A stretch of 37,761 bases of DNA from Treponema sp. (GTDB lineage Bacteria; Spirochaetota; Spirochaetia; Treponematales; Breznakiellaceae). A model generated the notes under the pieces. That model saw only the letters and a program-made list of their open reading frames with translations, made no database searches and had not been told where the DNA came from. The position numbers were made by a program, and so were the translations under genes. Positions 8,340 through 17,963 of this stretch are shown here, piece after piece; positions within the stretch are counted from its first letter, which is position 1; every line of letters begins with the position of its first letter. The DNA is taken from the NCBI GenBank assembly GCA_031260245.1, contig JAIRKH010000041.1, positions 1 through 37,761 of the forward strand. Direction: 5' to 3'.

Positions 8340-9032
8340 ATGTTAGAAGCCGTCGCTTTTGATTTAGATGGGACTCTCTATCCGAATTTAAACTTCTATG
8401 TGTATATCATACCTTTTATCCTCAAAGAGTTGAAATTCTTGAGCGCTTTCGGGCGAGCGCGGAATATCGTTCGTTCTCGGCGGGAAGAATACGAGGATTT
8501 CTACACGGCGCAAGCTCAAGAGACGGCGAAGCTTCTTAACCTTGGCGATTCTTCTATAGGAACGACAAGGGAAAAAATTGAAAGAGAAATCTATCGGGGA
8601 TGGGAGCCGCATTTCAAGAATGTGAAACTCTTTCCTTATATGAAAAAGATGTTGTATTTCTTAAAAGAGAGAAGATTAAGGGTTGGGCTTTTGTCTGATT
8701 TTCCGTATAAGCGGAAAATAGTTAATCTGGGACTTGAAGGCTTCTGGGATGCGGCGCTCTGTTCTGAGGAAGTCGGCGTCCTGAAGCCTGGCAGTAAGCC
8801 TTTCCTCCTATTGGCTGACCGTCTGGGCGTACGTCCGGAACAGACGCTTTATGTGGGGAACAGCGTCCGTTATGATGTTCAAGGCGCGCAAAGAGCGGGT
8901 ATGAAGACGGCGCTGAAGACTTCTTTTCTTCAAACCGCGGCGTCCGCATTGCGTCAGAAGTCCACGGACGCGAATTTTGTTTTTTATGACTATCGTCAAC
9001 TCTGCGATTATGTGGTAAAATTGACGACCTGA
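8340..9032 (+). CDS. HAD-superfamily hydrolase (subfamily IA-like)
   Basis: A 230-residue haloacid-dehalogenase-type phosphatase. Motif I FDLDGT with nucleophile Asp8 and Asp10; a helical cap (residues ~15-100); motif II LLSD (~119-122); motif III Lys in VLKPGSKPF; motif IV YVGNSVRYDVQGAQRAGM, where the usual first acid (GDS) is Asn while the second Asp is kept. Substrate unknown. It begins 32 bases after recQ with its own promoter and ends 24 bases before the giant coiled-coil gene, so the two are probably cotranscribed. Confidence 0.85.
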   Translation: MLEAVAFDLDGTLYPNLNFYVYIIPFILKELKFLSAFGRARNIVRSRREEYEDFYTAQAQETAKLLNLGDSSIGTTREKIEREIYRGWEPHFKNVKLFPYMKKMLYFLKERRLRVGLLSDFPYKRKIVNLGLEGFWDAALCSEEVGVLKPGSKPFLLLADRLGVRPEQTLYVGNSVRYDVQGAQRAGMKTALKTSFLQTAASALRQKSTDANFVFYDYRQLCDYVVKLTT

Positions 9033-9056
9033 ATCTTACCCTCAAAGTGAGGACCT

Positions 9057-12000
9057 ATGTTTACCCTAGGAAACTTTATAACGCTTGGCATTGTCGTGTT
9101 GGCGCTTATTTTTTATCGGCAACTCGATAAACGTAATCGGACGTTGGATAAGGTGCGTAAATACGCCGACCATCTCAAAAACGAACTTACCGCTTTCGTA
9201 ACGGAAAAGGAAAACGCCGTAAAGGATTATAGTGTGAGTCTCGACGTGGAACAGAAATCCGCGAAAGAACTGATGAAGCGGGTTCAAATCACGGACGCGG
9301 AACTCGCGGAGAAAGCCAAAGCCATCGCCAAAATAGACGAGCGTATAACGGCTTACGACTCTTCTCTTGAAGAACTCGTCCGTATGACGGCGCGCGTTCA
9401 GGAGAATCTGACTAGACTCCGCGAAGAATCCACGTTCATCGAGTCTGTAAACAAAAAGATTATGGACGCGCAGAACAAGTTCAATGTTGTTGAACGACAG
9501 ACGGCAGAGTTAAAGCAGGGTTTTGTGAAAGAAAACTCCGCGTACTTGGAGAGGCTTGCAGGCGAAATACTCGCGGACGTTAAATCTTCGGTTGCGGAAC
9601 TCAAAGCCCAGTCCCAAGCCGTTGAACGGTACGTAGGCGAACAGCGTACCGCAATGGAAAAGGCGGAACATATCCGCGCCGCAAACTTACAACGAGACAT
9701 GGATATCTTGAACAGAACCCTAAAAACCGTTATGGAACGCGCCGCAAACAAAGCCGATAGTCTGGAAGTTGAGATCCTCGAAAATCTTAAAGCCGAATCA
9801 GAGGAGCGTATTCAAGACCTGAAATCTTCTATAGAAGAGACGTTTAAAGATTCTCAGTCAAAGGCTCAAGAACAACTCGACAAGGTACGTAGTCTAGCCG
9901 AGGAGAATCAGTCTATGTGGGAGGCGCATAGAATCGCGTTTGAAGCAAAGGAACAATCCCGTCGGGAGAAATTAAGCGCGGACATTGAAGCTCTCTCGGC
10001 CGCGCTTGTGGAAAAGACCGAGTTGCTGAAAAAGGCGTCGGCCGAAGACGAGGCCAGGTCCGCAAAGATCCGCGCTTACATTGTCTCACAGAACGATGCT
10101 TTGGAGCAGAAATTTAACGAGACTAAACAGCGTATCGATGAAACCTTGAGCCTCTTGGAAACGCGCATCAAGAACGTTTCCGGCGAGGTGGAACAGCGGG
10201 CGCTCGAAAAGGCGGACGAGCGGTTTGGAAATTGGCGACAGATACTACACGAGTCGGACGCCGACTTGCAGAAGACGCTTTCCTCCTTGGAATCATCGTC
10301 CATTGACATTCAGGACCACTTCGCAAGAGAAACCGGCGTATTGAAACAGAGGCTCAAAGACATAGAGCGGCAAATTGAAACGGGAATCGTGGATTTAAGA
10401 GACCAAATCGAGAGAACTTCGGAGGAGTCTCAGGCTCATGTAGCTGAAGAAGCCGCGTCCAATCTCGAACAGCTACTGCGGACGCATGAGGAGCAAAACG
10501 ATAGGCTCGTTAGAAGCGTGCAAGAACTAGAAGTAAAAGCTGAATCCATCAAGGGCTACTTTGACGATGAAACCGCGGCCATAAGCAAGAAGTTTTCGGA
10601 TACCGAAACTCGTGTGGAAGAAGCGGTCGCGGGCTTTGAGGAGCGTCTCCAAAGAACCGCCGCCTCTGCCGAGAGGAAGGTTCTCCAAAGCGCGGATGTC
10701 CGACTCGAAGACTGGAAAAAGGCGGCCGTGGATGCGGACGCCAAGCTCCGAGACCTCCTCATTGAATTGGAGGCTTCCACAGAAACGGCGCGGGCGAATT
10801 TTGACGCGGAAAAATCCCGTATCGCCCAAAAGCTCGCGGATGCCAGTTTGCAAACAGAAAGAACCATTGACGGCTTAAAGGAGAGTATTACACGAGCCTC
10901 GGAATCGGTTGAAGCGAAAATCGCGGACGAAGCGGACGCCAAACTGCAACAATGGCTCGCGGTTTCTGAAGACCGTAACGATAAGGCCAAATTGATTCTT
11001 GAAGAACTAGAACAAACCGCAGAGCGAGCCAAAGCCGCCTTTGCCGTGGAAGCGGCGGCTATGGATAAACGCCTTGAGGAAGCGAAGGTCCGCTCTGAGC
11101 AAACGATTGACTCTTGGTCGGCGAATATGGAACTCCGTCTGCGCGGGGCGGACGAGAAGCTGGCGGATACAGAAACTTATGTGGAACGCGCTATTCTGGA
11201 TTCGGAGAAGAGAATCGCCGCGGCTGTGGCGGAAGCGGAACTGTCAGCCTTGGAAAAGGCGGACGCGGAACTTGCCGAATGGCGCAAGAGGTTTGAAGAA
11301 CAAATGGCGGATAGAGACAGGGCGTCCGAAGAGGAAGTTTTACAGAACCGTCAACGCTTTGAAGATTTAGCCAAGAGTTTTGATGAAACAAAGGAACGTC
11401 TGGTAAGGGAAATAGAGGAAACTAAAGAGAAACTAGCGGAAGCGAAAGTCCGCGCAGACCAAGCGGTCGCCTCTTGGGAATCCGACGCTGAACTCCGCCT
11501 CCGCGAGGTAGCCGAAAAATTGGCGGATACTGAAACCTATGTGGAACACGCCATTCTCGATTTGGAAAAAAGAATCGCCGCGGCCGCGGTGGATGCGGAA
11601 CTGTCGGCTTGGGAAAAAACGGATACGAAGCTCGCCGAATGGCGGAAAAGGTTTGAAGAACAAATGGCGGACTGCGATAGAGCGTCCGAAGAGGAAGCTG
11701 TGCAAAGCCGTCAGCGTTTTGAAGATTTAGCGGAGAGCTTTGACGAAACTAAGGAGCGTCTGGTAAAAGAAATAGAAGAGATTGAAGACAGACAAGCGGG
11801 CGTTCAGGAAAAGATGGACACGGCGATTGAAAGAATTGAAGACGCAATCAGACAGGCTGTTGAAGCCACCGACGAAAAAGCCGATTTCGCGGCGAAAAAC
11901 CGCTTTCTCCAGTGGCAGGAAGCGAGCAAACAAGCCGTGTCCGAAGCGGAAGCGCGGGACAGCGCGTTCCTTGCGCGGTTTAATCAAGATTACGAACAGG

Positions 12001-15000
12001 CTGTCACGGAAGCCGAAAAGCTTAAGTCCAGCCTCATTGTTCAATTCAATCAGTCTTATGAAAAGGCGTCCGCCGAAGCCGTGGAGTGGACGGATAATCT
12101 TGTAGCGCAATTCAAAAAAACAGCGGAGGAGAACGAGGAACGGAGCAAGAACTTGATTGCCCAATGGGAGCGGGTATTTACGGAGACGTCCGCGCAAAAC
12201 GCCGCGGAGCTTTCCGCCGTCAAGGAGAGTTTCGTCGAGACGAAACAGCGTATCGCCGATGAAATCACAAGCGCGGAACTCCGTTTACATTCTATTCAGG
12301 AAAAAGTAGACGAAACCGTTCGCCACATAGAATACGTCGTCAAGGATGCGGTCGTAAGTGTAGACGCGAAAGCCGCGATGGTTGCGGAGGACAGACTCGC
12401 CCAATGGAAGCAGGCGGACCAACAAGCGGCCGTCTTGGCAAAGGAACGAGGCGAGGACTTGGTTGCCCAATGGGAACGAGCGTGGACGGAAATATCCGCG
12501 CAAAACGCCGCAGCGATCTCCGTCGTTGAAGCGAATTTCTCAGAGACGAAACAACGTATCGTCGACGAAATCGCGGGTATAGAATCCCATTTGCAGGACG
12601 CGAAAGGGAATGTTGATAGAACTATAGAACACGTCGACTCTGCCGCGAAAGATTTGGTCGACGGCGCAGAAAGACGGTTGCAAACGATTCGGGCTGAAAT
12701 AGACAACGCCATTTTCCGCATTGAAAGCGCCGTTAAGGACGCAGTCTCAGGCGTAGACGCCCAAGCCGCCTCGGCCGCTGACGACCGACTCGCTCAATGG
12801 AAACAGGCGAGCGAACAAGCGATTGCCGCCGCTGAAGAACAGACGAATAATTTCATTGAGCAGTTTAAAAAAGATACGGACGAAAACATAGAGCGGAACA
12901 AAGTTTTACTTGAACAATGGAAAACCGCGGCAGAAACGCTTGCTGTTCAAGACAGGGCGCAACTTGCGGCGTTAAGAGATTCATGGAATCAAACGAAGAA
13001 TCAATGGTCCGGAGAAATAATAGACGCTGAGAATCGCCTGAAATTCTTGGAGACTCAAATTAAGGAATCTTCGGCGCATATTGGAACCGTGATGAAAGAG
13101 GCGGTTGAACACGCCGAAACGACGGCGCATAATCAGGCGGACAAGAGAATTGAAGAATGGCGGCGCGCGGTTCAACAAACCGAGGAACAGGCGCGGCAGA
13201 TTCTCGCGGACTTTGAAACTTCTCTCTCAAGCGCCAGGCAGAATCTTGCAAACGAAAGCGAAGCGATGGAAGAGCGTTTCAAGTCCATAGGAATGGACGC
13301 GCAGGACATGATTGATAAACTAGAGCAACAGCTCCAGCAGTCTGCCGAAGATATAGAACAGCGAATTCTGGATTCCACAGACGCCAAATTCGAGGAATAC
13401 CGAAAAGCCCAATTCGAACAGTTCCAGCGATTTGATTCTCTCGCCGACGATGCCGCGATGCTAGATGAAGAGTTGCGCCGGTATTTGGCGGAAACCCAAA
13501 CGCGGGTAAAAAAGGATTTTTCGGCGTTTGAGCAAGCTTCCAGCAAGGAGCAGGCTATGGCGCTTGCGGATTTTACCGCGGCGTCCAACTCGCTAAAAAC
13601 GGAAATGGGAAACATAGAAAAAAATATTACGGCGCTGAAAGAAACCGCTTACAACAATATCTCTGAAAAGCTTAATTTCTTTGAGAATGACTTCTCGTTG
13701 AATCTCGCTAAACGTAGCGACGAAATTGACAAGAGACTCGACGAGTGGCGACAGTACTTGGACAATCAACTCAAGATGCTCGTGGAGGACGCCGAGTCCA
13801 AGCGAAAGACTATAGAGACGTCTTATACGGAGAAATTGACCGCGAAACTCGCGGAAAACAACAACAGTTGGCTTATGGAACTCGAAAAGCTCAAGTCTGA
13901 AGCGGGCGATTTTGAGGAAAACATCAGGGTTCAGATGAAAATCGCCGACGACTCGTTGGTTTCGTTAAAGGAACAATTCATTCAAGACATGGAAGACGCG
14001 CGCAGTTTCGCAGAGTCTTCTCTGAAGTCGGAAATCGGACGGTATAACCTTGCGCTATCTGATACGCTCAAGCAGAACCAGCGGGATATGGAATCCAAAC
14101 TGAAACGTTTGCAGGACGACCTTGAGACCCGGAACGGCGAAATCGTCTCTCTGTTTGAAACGTCTCGACGTAGCGCCGACGAATGGAAAGCCGTGTTTAA
14201 TAATCAACTCCGCGATTTGGAAACTGCGTTAGAAGAGACCCGCAAGCGGAGCAAGGACTTGGTCGCCGAGAGTAACGATCGCTTGAGTAGCGTTCGGGCG
14301 TCTCTGGAAGATGTACGGACCGAGGCGGACGCGCACCGCGCCGAATTGTTCTCCCGCATCGACGAACAAGCTCGTTCCCTGGACGCGGCGATAAAGGAAG
14401 CGGATCGACACATCAAGGACTTCGCCAACCAGACGAGTCTCTTTGAACGGGCGGACACGCTCAAGGTGGAGCTTGAACACTATATAGAAGACCTCCACAG
14501 CGACCTTGATAAGATTGACCAGCACAAGACCGAGTCCGCGGACCTTGAAAATCAGTTTATCAGAATCAAACGCCTTGAGGATGAAGTGAACGCGAAGATG
14601 ACCCGTTTCCTTTCGGAAAAGCATCGTATCGAGCAGATGGAAACCGAATTCAACCGACTTTTACAGACGTCAAAGGCTGTTGATGAAAAATTGGCGCAAC
14701 TTTCCGCGTCCGACGACACGCTTCAAGCTATGCAGGTCCAAATCCGTAAATTTAACGACGCGCTTGATACTTCTGAAGAGAAATTCAAGCGCATTGAACG
14801 GAAAAATCAAACCCTTGACGCCACCAACGAAGGTATTGACCGTAATTTCAAGACCTTGCAAGAGTCCGAACAGATTGCTCAACGTATCGGTGGGGAACTT
14901 ACCTATCTTTCGAGTGAGATGAGCCTATTCCGAACGAACATCGGAGATCTGGCGAAGGAGAGCGAGAAAGCCAAAAGCGCCGCGGAAAAAATATCTACGC

Positions 15001-15311
15001 TTGACGCGACGCTTTCCGAGATAGACCAGCGCATAGCGACGGTCCAAGCTTCCCGCGAATGGCTCGCTCGACTCGAGACCCGTCTTGAAGAACTCAACAA
15101 ACAAGCGCAAGACCAGGTAAAGCTTATAGGAACCCTCATGAAAGACAGCGGCGTTCCGCTCAAAGGCGCCAAAGGCGCTCCGCCCATCGGTACGCGGGAA
15201 AACGTCATCAAGTTATCGCAACAAGGATGGACCGTGGACGAAATCGCCCGCGCTCAGAAACTAGGACGCGGCGAAGTAGAACTAATTCTGGAACTCGCGC
15301 ACAATGGATAA
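9057..15311 (+). CDS. Giant membrane-anchored coiled-coil protein (SpiroCoCo-like)
   Basis: A 2084-residue protein: one N-terminal membrane anchor (FITLGIVVLALIFY, residues ~7-20), then almost continuous charged coiled coil, then a small globular C-terminus. The last ~45 residues (TRENVIKLSQQGWTVDEIARA...GRGEVELILEL) look like a helix-turn-helix of the swarming/DUF6115 kind. The coil has internal repeats: a 360-bp in-frame tandem duplication (120 residues; 11076-11435 and 11436-11795) and a later 102-residue period (SAQNAA at 12192 and 12498). Such proteins are typical of spirochaetes; a scaffold along the inner membrane or cytoplasmic filaments is inference. Shine-Dalgarno GTGAGGA precedes the ATG. 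The 3' end overlaps the kinase gene by 8 bases. Confidence 0.85.
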   Translation: MFTLGNFITLGIVVLALIFYRQLDKRNRTLDKVRKYADHLKNELTAFVTEKENAVKDYSVSLDVEQKSAKELMKRVQITDAELAEKAKAIAKIDERITAYDSSLEELVRMTARVQENLTRLREESTFIESVNKKIMDAQNKFNVVERQTAELKQGFVKENSAYLERLAGEILADVKSSVAELKAQSQAVERYVGEQRTAMEKAEHIRAANLQRDMDILNRTLKTVMERAANKADSLEVEILENLKAESEERIQDLKSSIEETFKDSQSKAQEQLDKVRSLAEENQSMWEAHRIAFEAKEQSRREKLSADIEALSAALVEKTELLKKASAEDEARSAKIRAYIVSQNDALEQKFNETKQRIDETLSLLETRIKNVSGEVEQRALEKADERFGNWRQILHESDADLQKTLSSLESSSIDIQDHFARETGVLKQRLKDIERQIETGIVDLRDQIERTSEESQAHVAEEAASNLEQLLRTHEEQNDRLVRSVQELEVKAESIKGYFDDETAAISKKFSDTETRVEEAVAGFEERLQRTAASAERKVLQSADVRLEDWKKAAVDADAKLRDLLIELEASTETARANFDAEKSRIAQKLADASLQTERTIDGLKESITRASESVEAKIADEADAKLQQWLAVSEDRNDKAKLILEELEQTAERAKAAFAVEAAAMDKRLEEAKVRSEQTIDSWSANMELRLRGADEKLADTETYVERAILDSEKRIAAAVAEAELSALEKADAELAEWRKRFEEQMADRDRASEEEVLQNRQRFEDLAKSFDETKERLVREIEETKEKLAEAKVRADQAVASWESDAELRLREVAEKLADTETYVEHAILDLEKRIAAAAVDAELSAWEKTDTKLAEWRKRFEEQMADCDRASEEEAVQSRQRFEDLAESFDETKERLVKEIEEIEDRQAGVQEKMDTAIERIEDAIRQAVEATDEKADFAAKNRFLQWQEASKQAVSEAEARDSAFLARFNQDYEQAVTEAEKLKSSLIVQFNQSYEKASAEAVEWTDNLVAQFKKTAEENEERSKNLIAQWERVFTETSAQNAAELSAVKESFVETKQRIADEITSAELRLHSIQEKVDETVRHIEYVVKDAVVSVDAKAAMVAEDRLAQWKQADQQAAVLAKERGEDLVAQWERAWTEISAQNAAAISVVEANFSETKQRIVDEIAGIESHLQDAKGNVDRTIEHVDSAAKDLVDGAERRLQTIRAEIDNAIFRIESAVKDAVSGVDAQAASAADDRLAQWKQASEQAIAAAEEQTNNFIEQFKKDTDENIERNKVLLEQWKTAAETLAVQDRAQLAALRDSWNQTKNQWSGEIIDAENRLKFLETQIKESSAHIGTVMKEAVEHAETTAHNQADKRIEEWRRAVQQTEEQARQILADFETSLSSARQNLANESEAMEERFKSIGMDAQDMIDKLEQQLQQSAEDIEQRILDSTDAKFEEYRKAQFEQFQRFDSLADDAAMLDEELRRYLAETQTRVKKDFSAFEQASSKEQAMALADFTAASNSLKTEMGNIEKNITALKETAYNNISEKLNFFENDFSLNLAKRSDEIDKRLDEWRQYLDNQLKMLVEDAESKRKTIETSYTEKLTAKLAENNNSWLMELEKLKSEAGDFEENIRVQMKIADDSLVSLKEQFIQDMEDARSFAESSLKSEIGRYNLALSDTLKQNQRDMESKLKRLQDDLETRNGEIVSLFETSRRSADEWKAVFNNQLRDLETALEETRKRSKDLVAESNDRLSSVRASLEDVRTEADAHRAELFSRIDEQARSLDAAIKEADRHIKDFANQTSLFERADTLKVELEHYIEDLHSDLDKIDQHKTESADLENQFIRIKRLEDEVNAKMTRFLSEKHRIEQMETEFNRLLQTSKAVDEKLAQLSASDDTLQAMQVQIRKFNDALDTSEEKFKRIERKNQTLDATNEGIDRNFKTLQESEQIAQRIGGELTYLSSEMSLFRTNIGDLAKESEKAKSAAEKISTLDATLSEIDQRIATVQASREWLARLETRLEELNKQAQDQVKLIGTLMKDSGVPLKGAKGAPPIGTRENVIKLSQQGWTVDEIARAQKLGRGEVELILELAHNG
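11076..11795 (+). repeat. 360-bp in-frame tandem duplication in the coiled-coil gene
   Basis: Two 360-bp units encode 120 residues each with strongly similar sequence; shared blocks include AEAKVR/EEAKVR, KLADTETYVE, AELAEWRKRFEEQMAD and RQRFEDLA. The unit length is a multiple of three and keeps the coiled-coil register. Confidence 0.85.
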
Positions 15312-15828
15312 AATAATCCTCTTAGGTCCCAAACACTGCGGGAAAACGAGCGTCGGCAGAGCGATAGCGCGGGAAATCAAGGAACGTTTCGTTGATACGG
15401 ATAACCTCATTGCGGAAAACGCAGGTAAAAGCCCTCGCGAACTCTACCGCGAGGGCGTGGGGGTTTTCAAGACGGCTGAAGTCCGCTCTCTGAAACAAGC
15501 GCTTGAGCACGACGCCGTTATCGTGGCGACGGGCGGCGGCCTTGTGGACAACAGCGAGGCGGTCGCCTTATTACGCGCCGCGCGGCGCGCGCGCCTTGTC
15601 TACCTTGACGTAAAAGCCGAAGCCGCGTGGGAGCGGATTAGCGGCGGCGGCGAACTACCGCCGTTTCTCAACACGGCGACGCCACAGGAGACTCACCGCG
15701 CGCTCCATGAAAGAAGAGCCGCGGCTTATCGGCGCCTTGCGGACCAAACCGTTACAGCCGATCTCAAGACAGTAGAAGAAATCGTCCATCACATCTTGCT
15801 TGATTATCCGAAATATTATCAAAAATAA
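15304..15828 (+). CDS. aroK: Shikimate-kinase-like protein with altered substrate residues
   Basis: A 174-residue P-loop kinase of the AroK family (shikimate to shikimate 3-phosphate, chorismate pathway). P-loop GPKHCGKTS at 8-16, FVDTDNLI with the family Asp pair, VATGGG in the shikimate-binding region, and the HERRAAAY motif. Two normally conserved arginine positions differ: the FRxxE motif reads FKTAE and the lid motif RPLL reads PPFL. It may still be a shikimate kinase of a variant group, or have another substrate. The ATG overlaps the coiled-coil gene by 8 bases, so translation is probably coupled. Confidence 0.8.
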   Translation: MDKIILLGPKHCGKTSVGRAIAREIKERFVDTDNLIAENAGKSPRELYREGVGVFKTAEVRSLKQALEHDAVIVATGGGLVDNSEAVALLRAARRARLVYLDVKAEAAWERISGGGELPPFLNTATPQETHRALHERRAAAYRRLADQTVTADLKTVEEIVHHILLDYPKYYQK

Positions 15829-15850
15829 CCTCGGGGTTTTCGGGTTTTTC
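15827..15850 (+). terminator. Weak terminator-like hairpin after the kinase gene
   Basis: AACC-TCGG-GGTT (15827-15838) begins in the stop codon and is followed by the T-rich run TTCGGGTTTTT. The stem is only 4 bp. Confidence 0.3.
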
Positions 15851-15887
15851 CAATATCTTCATTAATCGGCTGACGGTTATTAAAAAC

Positions 15888-15916
15888 TTGCAAAATAGAG
15901 ACGTTTGTATTATTAT
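15888..15916 (+). promoter_or_regulatory. Predicted leaderless promoter of nagA
   Basis: TTGCAA (15888-15893), 17 bp, TATTAT (15911-15916), 7 bases to the ATG at 15924. No Shine-Dalgarno between. Confidence 0.65.
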
Positions 15917-15923
15917 ATAAGCT

Positions 15924-17078
15924 ATGAGTGTATGTTTACATAATGGAACCGTAATGACCGGTTTTTCAACTATGGATAAATGCGCCGTTCTGATTGAAGA
16001 CGGCCAGATAGCGGACGTATTCTCGGAAAAGCGTTTTGAACAGAAATACCTTGGTAAAGTTGAAGCTGTGGATGTGGAAGGGGCGTTTATCGCGCCGGGG
16101 TTCATTGACACGCATATACATGGGTTCGGAGGATACGGCACGGACGATTGTTCCACGGAGTCGGTGTTGAAAATGTCGAGACTCCTTTGCCAATACGGGG
16201 TTACGGCGTTTAATCCCACGCTTTATCCCATTGCTGGAGACGCTATGCTTGATGCGGTACGGCAAATTTCCGCGGCCATCGGCAAAGAGAGCGGCGCGCA
16301 AATCATGGGTTTACATTTGGAGGGACCCTTTCTTTCGCCGAGCAAACTTGGGGTGCAGAAGCCGGAAACGTTACGTCCGGTTGACATCCCTTTTATGGAA
16401 GAACTGTGGGAAGCGTCCGGTGGGCATATTATCAATATGACGGTCGCGCCTGAACTCAAAGGCATGAGGGAACTCGCCCTATTCTGCATAAAGAAAGGCA
16501 TTATCCTTCAAGCGGGGCATACAGACGCGAAATACGAAAACATGGTCGAGGGTATGCAGGCAGGCGTGCTCCATTCCACACATCTGTTCAATGCGATGAG
16601 CCGACTTAACCACCGCAACCCTAATGCGGCCGGCGCGGTACTGATTCATCCCGAAATGTCCTGCGAAATCATCGCGGATGGGTTTCATGTGCATCCCGAT
16701 ATGTTCAAACTCTTGCAAAGGGACAAGTCTATTGACAAGATTGCGCTGGTAACCGACGGTCTCAAGCCCACAGAACAAAAAGAGCCGCCTTTCTTCGCCA
16801 ACAACGAGGAAGTTGTATTCCACGACGGCGCCTTTCGCCGTAAAGCGGACGATGTGATCGCCGGCTCTGGCTTGACCATGATTCGCGGCGTCAAAAACCT
16901 TGTATCATTCGGCTTCAGCCTTGAAGACGCCGTGAAAACAGCCTCAACCAACCCGGCGAAGATAATGCGTTACGAAAAGAAAGGCGCGCTCGTTCCGGGC
17001 TACGATGCGGACATCGTTGTCTTTGATAGAGACTTTAACGTCAAAATCGTGATGGTCAAAGGCGTTGTTAAGAAATAG
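15924..17078 (+). CDS. nagA: N-acetylglucosamine-6-phosphate deacetylase
   Basis: A 384-residue amidohydrolase-fold enzyme converting GlcNAc-6-phosphate to glucosamine-6-phosphate and acetate. Metal/active-site motifs: THIHGFGG with His64 and His66, HLEGPFLSP, GHTDA, THLFNAMS and LVTDG. Length is normal for the family. The product is the substrate of NagB, encoded 40 bases downstream, so the pair feeds amino sugars (peptidoglycan turnover or host/diet chitin and glycans) into fructose-6-phosphate. No GlcNAc-specific PTS gene lies in the window, so the uptake route is unknown. Confidence 0.94.
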   Translation: MSVCLHNGTVMTGFSTMDKCAVLIEDGQIADVFSEKRFEQKYLGKVEAVDVEGAFIAPGFIDTHIHGFGGYGTDDCSTESVLKMSRLLCQYGVTAFNPTLYPIAGDAMLDAVRQISAAIGKESGAQIMGLHLEGPFLSPSKLGVQKPETLRPVDIPFMEELWEASGGHIINMTVAPELKGMRELALFCIKKGIILQAGHTDAKYENMVEGMQAGVLHSTHLFNAMSRLNHRNPNAAGAVLIHPEMSCEIIADGFHVHPDMFKLLQRDKSIDKIALVTDGLKPTEQKEPPFFANNEEVVFHDGAFRRKADDVIAGSGLTMIRGVKNLVSFGFSLEDAVKTASTNPAKIMRYEKKGALVPGYDADIVVFDRDFNVKIVMVKGVVKK

Positions 17079-17118
17079 ACAATTTTGTTATCAAATTCCA
17101 AATAATTAAGGAGAAACT

Positions 17119-17895
17119 ATGCGATTATTGATTCACAAGAACTACGAATCTGCGTCCAAATGGGCCGCGGATTACATTGCAGGGCGGATAAACGCCGTGG
17201 GCGGAAATAAATTTGTGTTAGGACTTCCCACCGGCTCAAGCCCTCTCGGAATTTACAAGGAACTGATAGCCTTGTACAAGGCGGGCAAGGTTTCCTTTGC
17301 AAACGTCGTTACGTTCAACATGGACGAATACGTGGGATTGGCGGACGACCATCCGCAGAGCTACCACAGGTTTATGAAAGACAACTTCTTCGACCACGTC
17401 GACGTCAAACCGCAAAATACCCACCTGTTAGACGGAACGGCGAAAGACTTGCAAGCCGAGTGCGCCGCTTACGAGCAGGCGCTCAAGGACGCGGGCGGCG
17501 TCGACCTATTCCTTGGCGGTATGGGAGCGGACGGACACATCGCGTTCAACGAGCCCGGTTCGTCCCTTGCGTCGCGGACGCGGGTAAAGACCCTGACGAA
17601 GGACACTAAAATCATTAACGCGCGCTTTTTCGGCGGGGATGTGGACAAAGTACCGTCGACCGCGTTGACTGTGGGTGTAGGCACCATCATGGACGCGCGG
17701 GAAGTCGTTATCATCGTGAGCGGACATAACAAGGCGCGAGCCTTGCAAGCCGCTGTTGAAGGCGGCGTAAGCCAAATGTGGACCCTCTCCTGCCTCCAGA
17801 CGCATCCCCAAGCCGTTATCGTCTGCGATGAAGACGCCACAGACGAACTGAAGGTCGGCACAGTCCGCTATTTCAAGGATATTGAAGGACTTTGA
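17119..17895 (+). CDS. nagB: Glucosamine-6-phosphate deaminase
   Basis: A 258-residue isomerase/deaminase making fructose-6-phosphate and ammonia from glucosamine-6-phosphate. Signature motifs: [24 protein letters not shown] with the ring-opening Asp, and [17 protein letters not shown] holding the catalytic His and Glu. Start ATG with AAGGAGA 5 bases upstream. It is slightly short of the ~266 residues of the enterobacterial enzyme because its C-terminus ends soon after [10 protein letters not shown]. Confidence 0.95.
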   Translation: MRLLIHKNYESASKWAADYIAGRINAVGGNKFVLGLPTGSSPLGIYKELIALYKAGKVSFANVVTFNMDEYVGLADDHPQSYHRFMKDNFFDHVDVKPQNTHLLDGTAKDLQAECAAYEQALKDAGGVDLFLGGMGADGHIAFNEPGSSLASRTRVKTLTKDTKIINARFFGGDVDKVPSTALTVGVGTIMDAREVVIIVSGHNKARALQAAVEGGVSQMWTLSCLQTHPQAVIVCDEDATDELKVGTVRYFKDIEGL

Positions 17896-17906
17896 CAGGT
17901 CCCCCC

Positions 17907-17942
17907 GCGCCGTATTCCACCTCCTAGAGGCAAGTACGGCGC
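17907..17942 (+). terminator. Compound hairpin after nagB
   Basis: Outer stem GCGCCGTA/TACGGCGC (17907-17914 with 17935-17942, 8 bp perfect) encloses an inner CCTC-CTA-GAGG. No T-tract follows, so it may be a processing or attenuation structure rather than a simple terminator; it ends 21 bases before the next ATG. Confidence 0.5.
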
Positions 17943-17963
17943 TTGATAAGAAGTATAGAAAAA

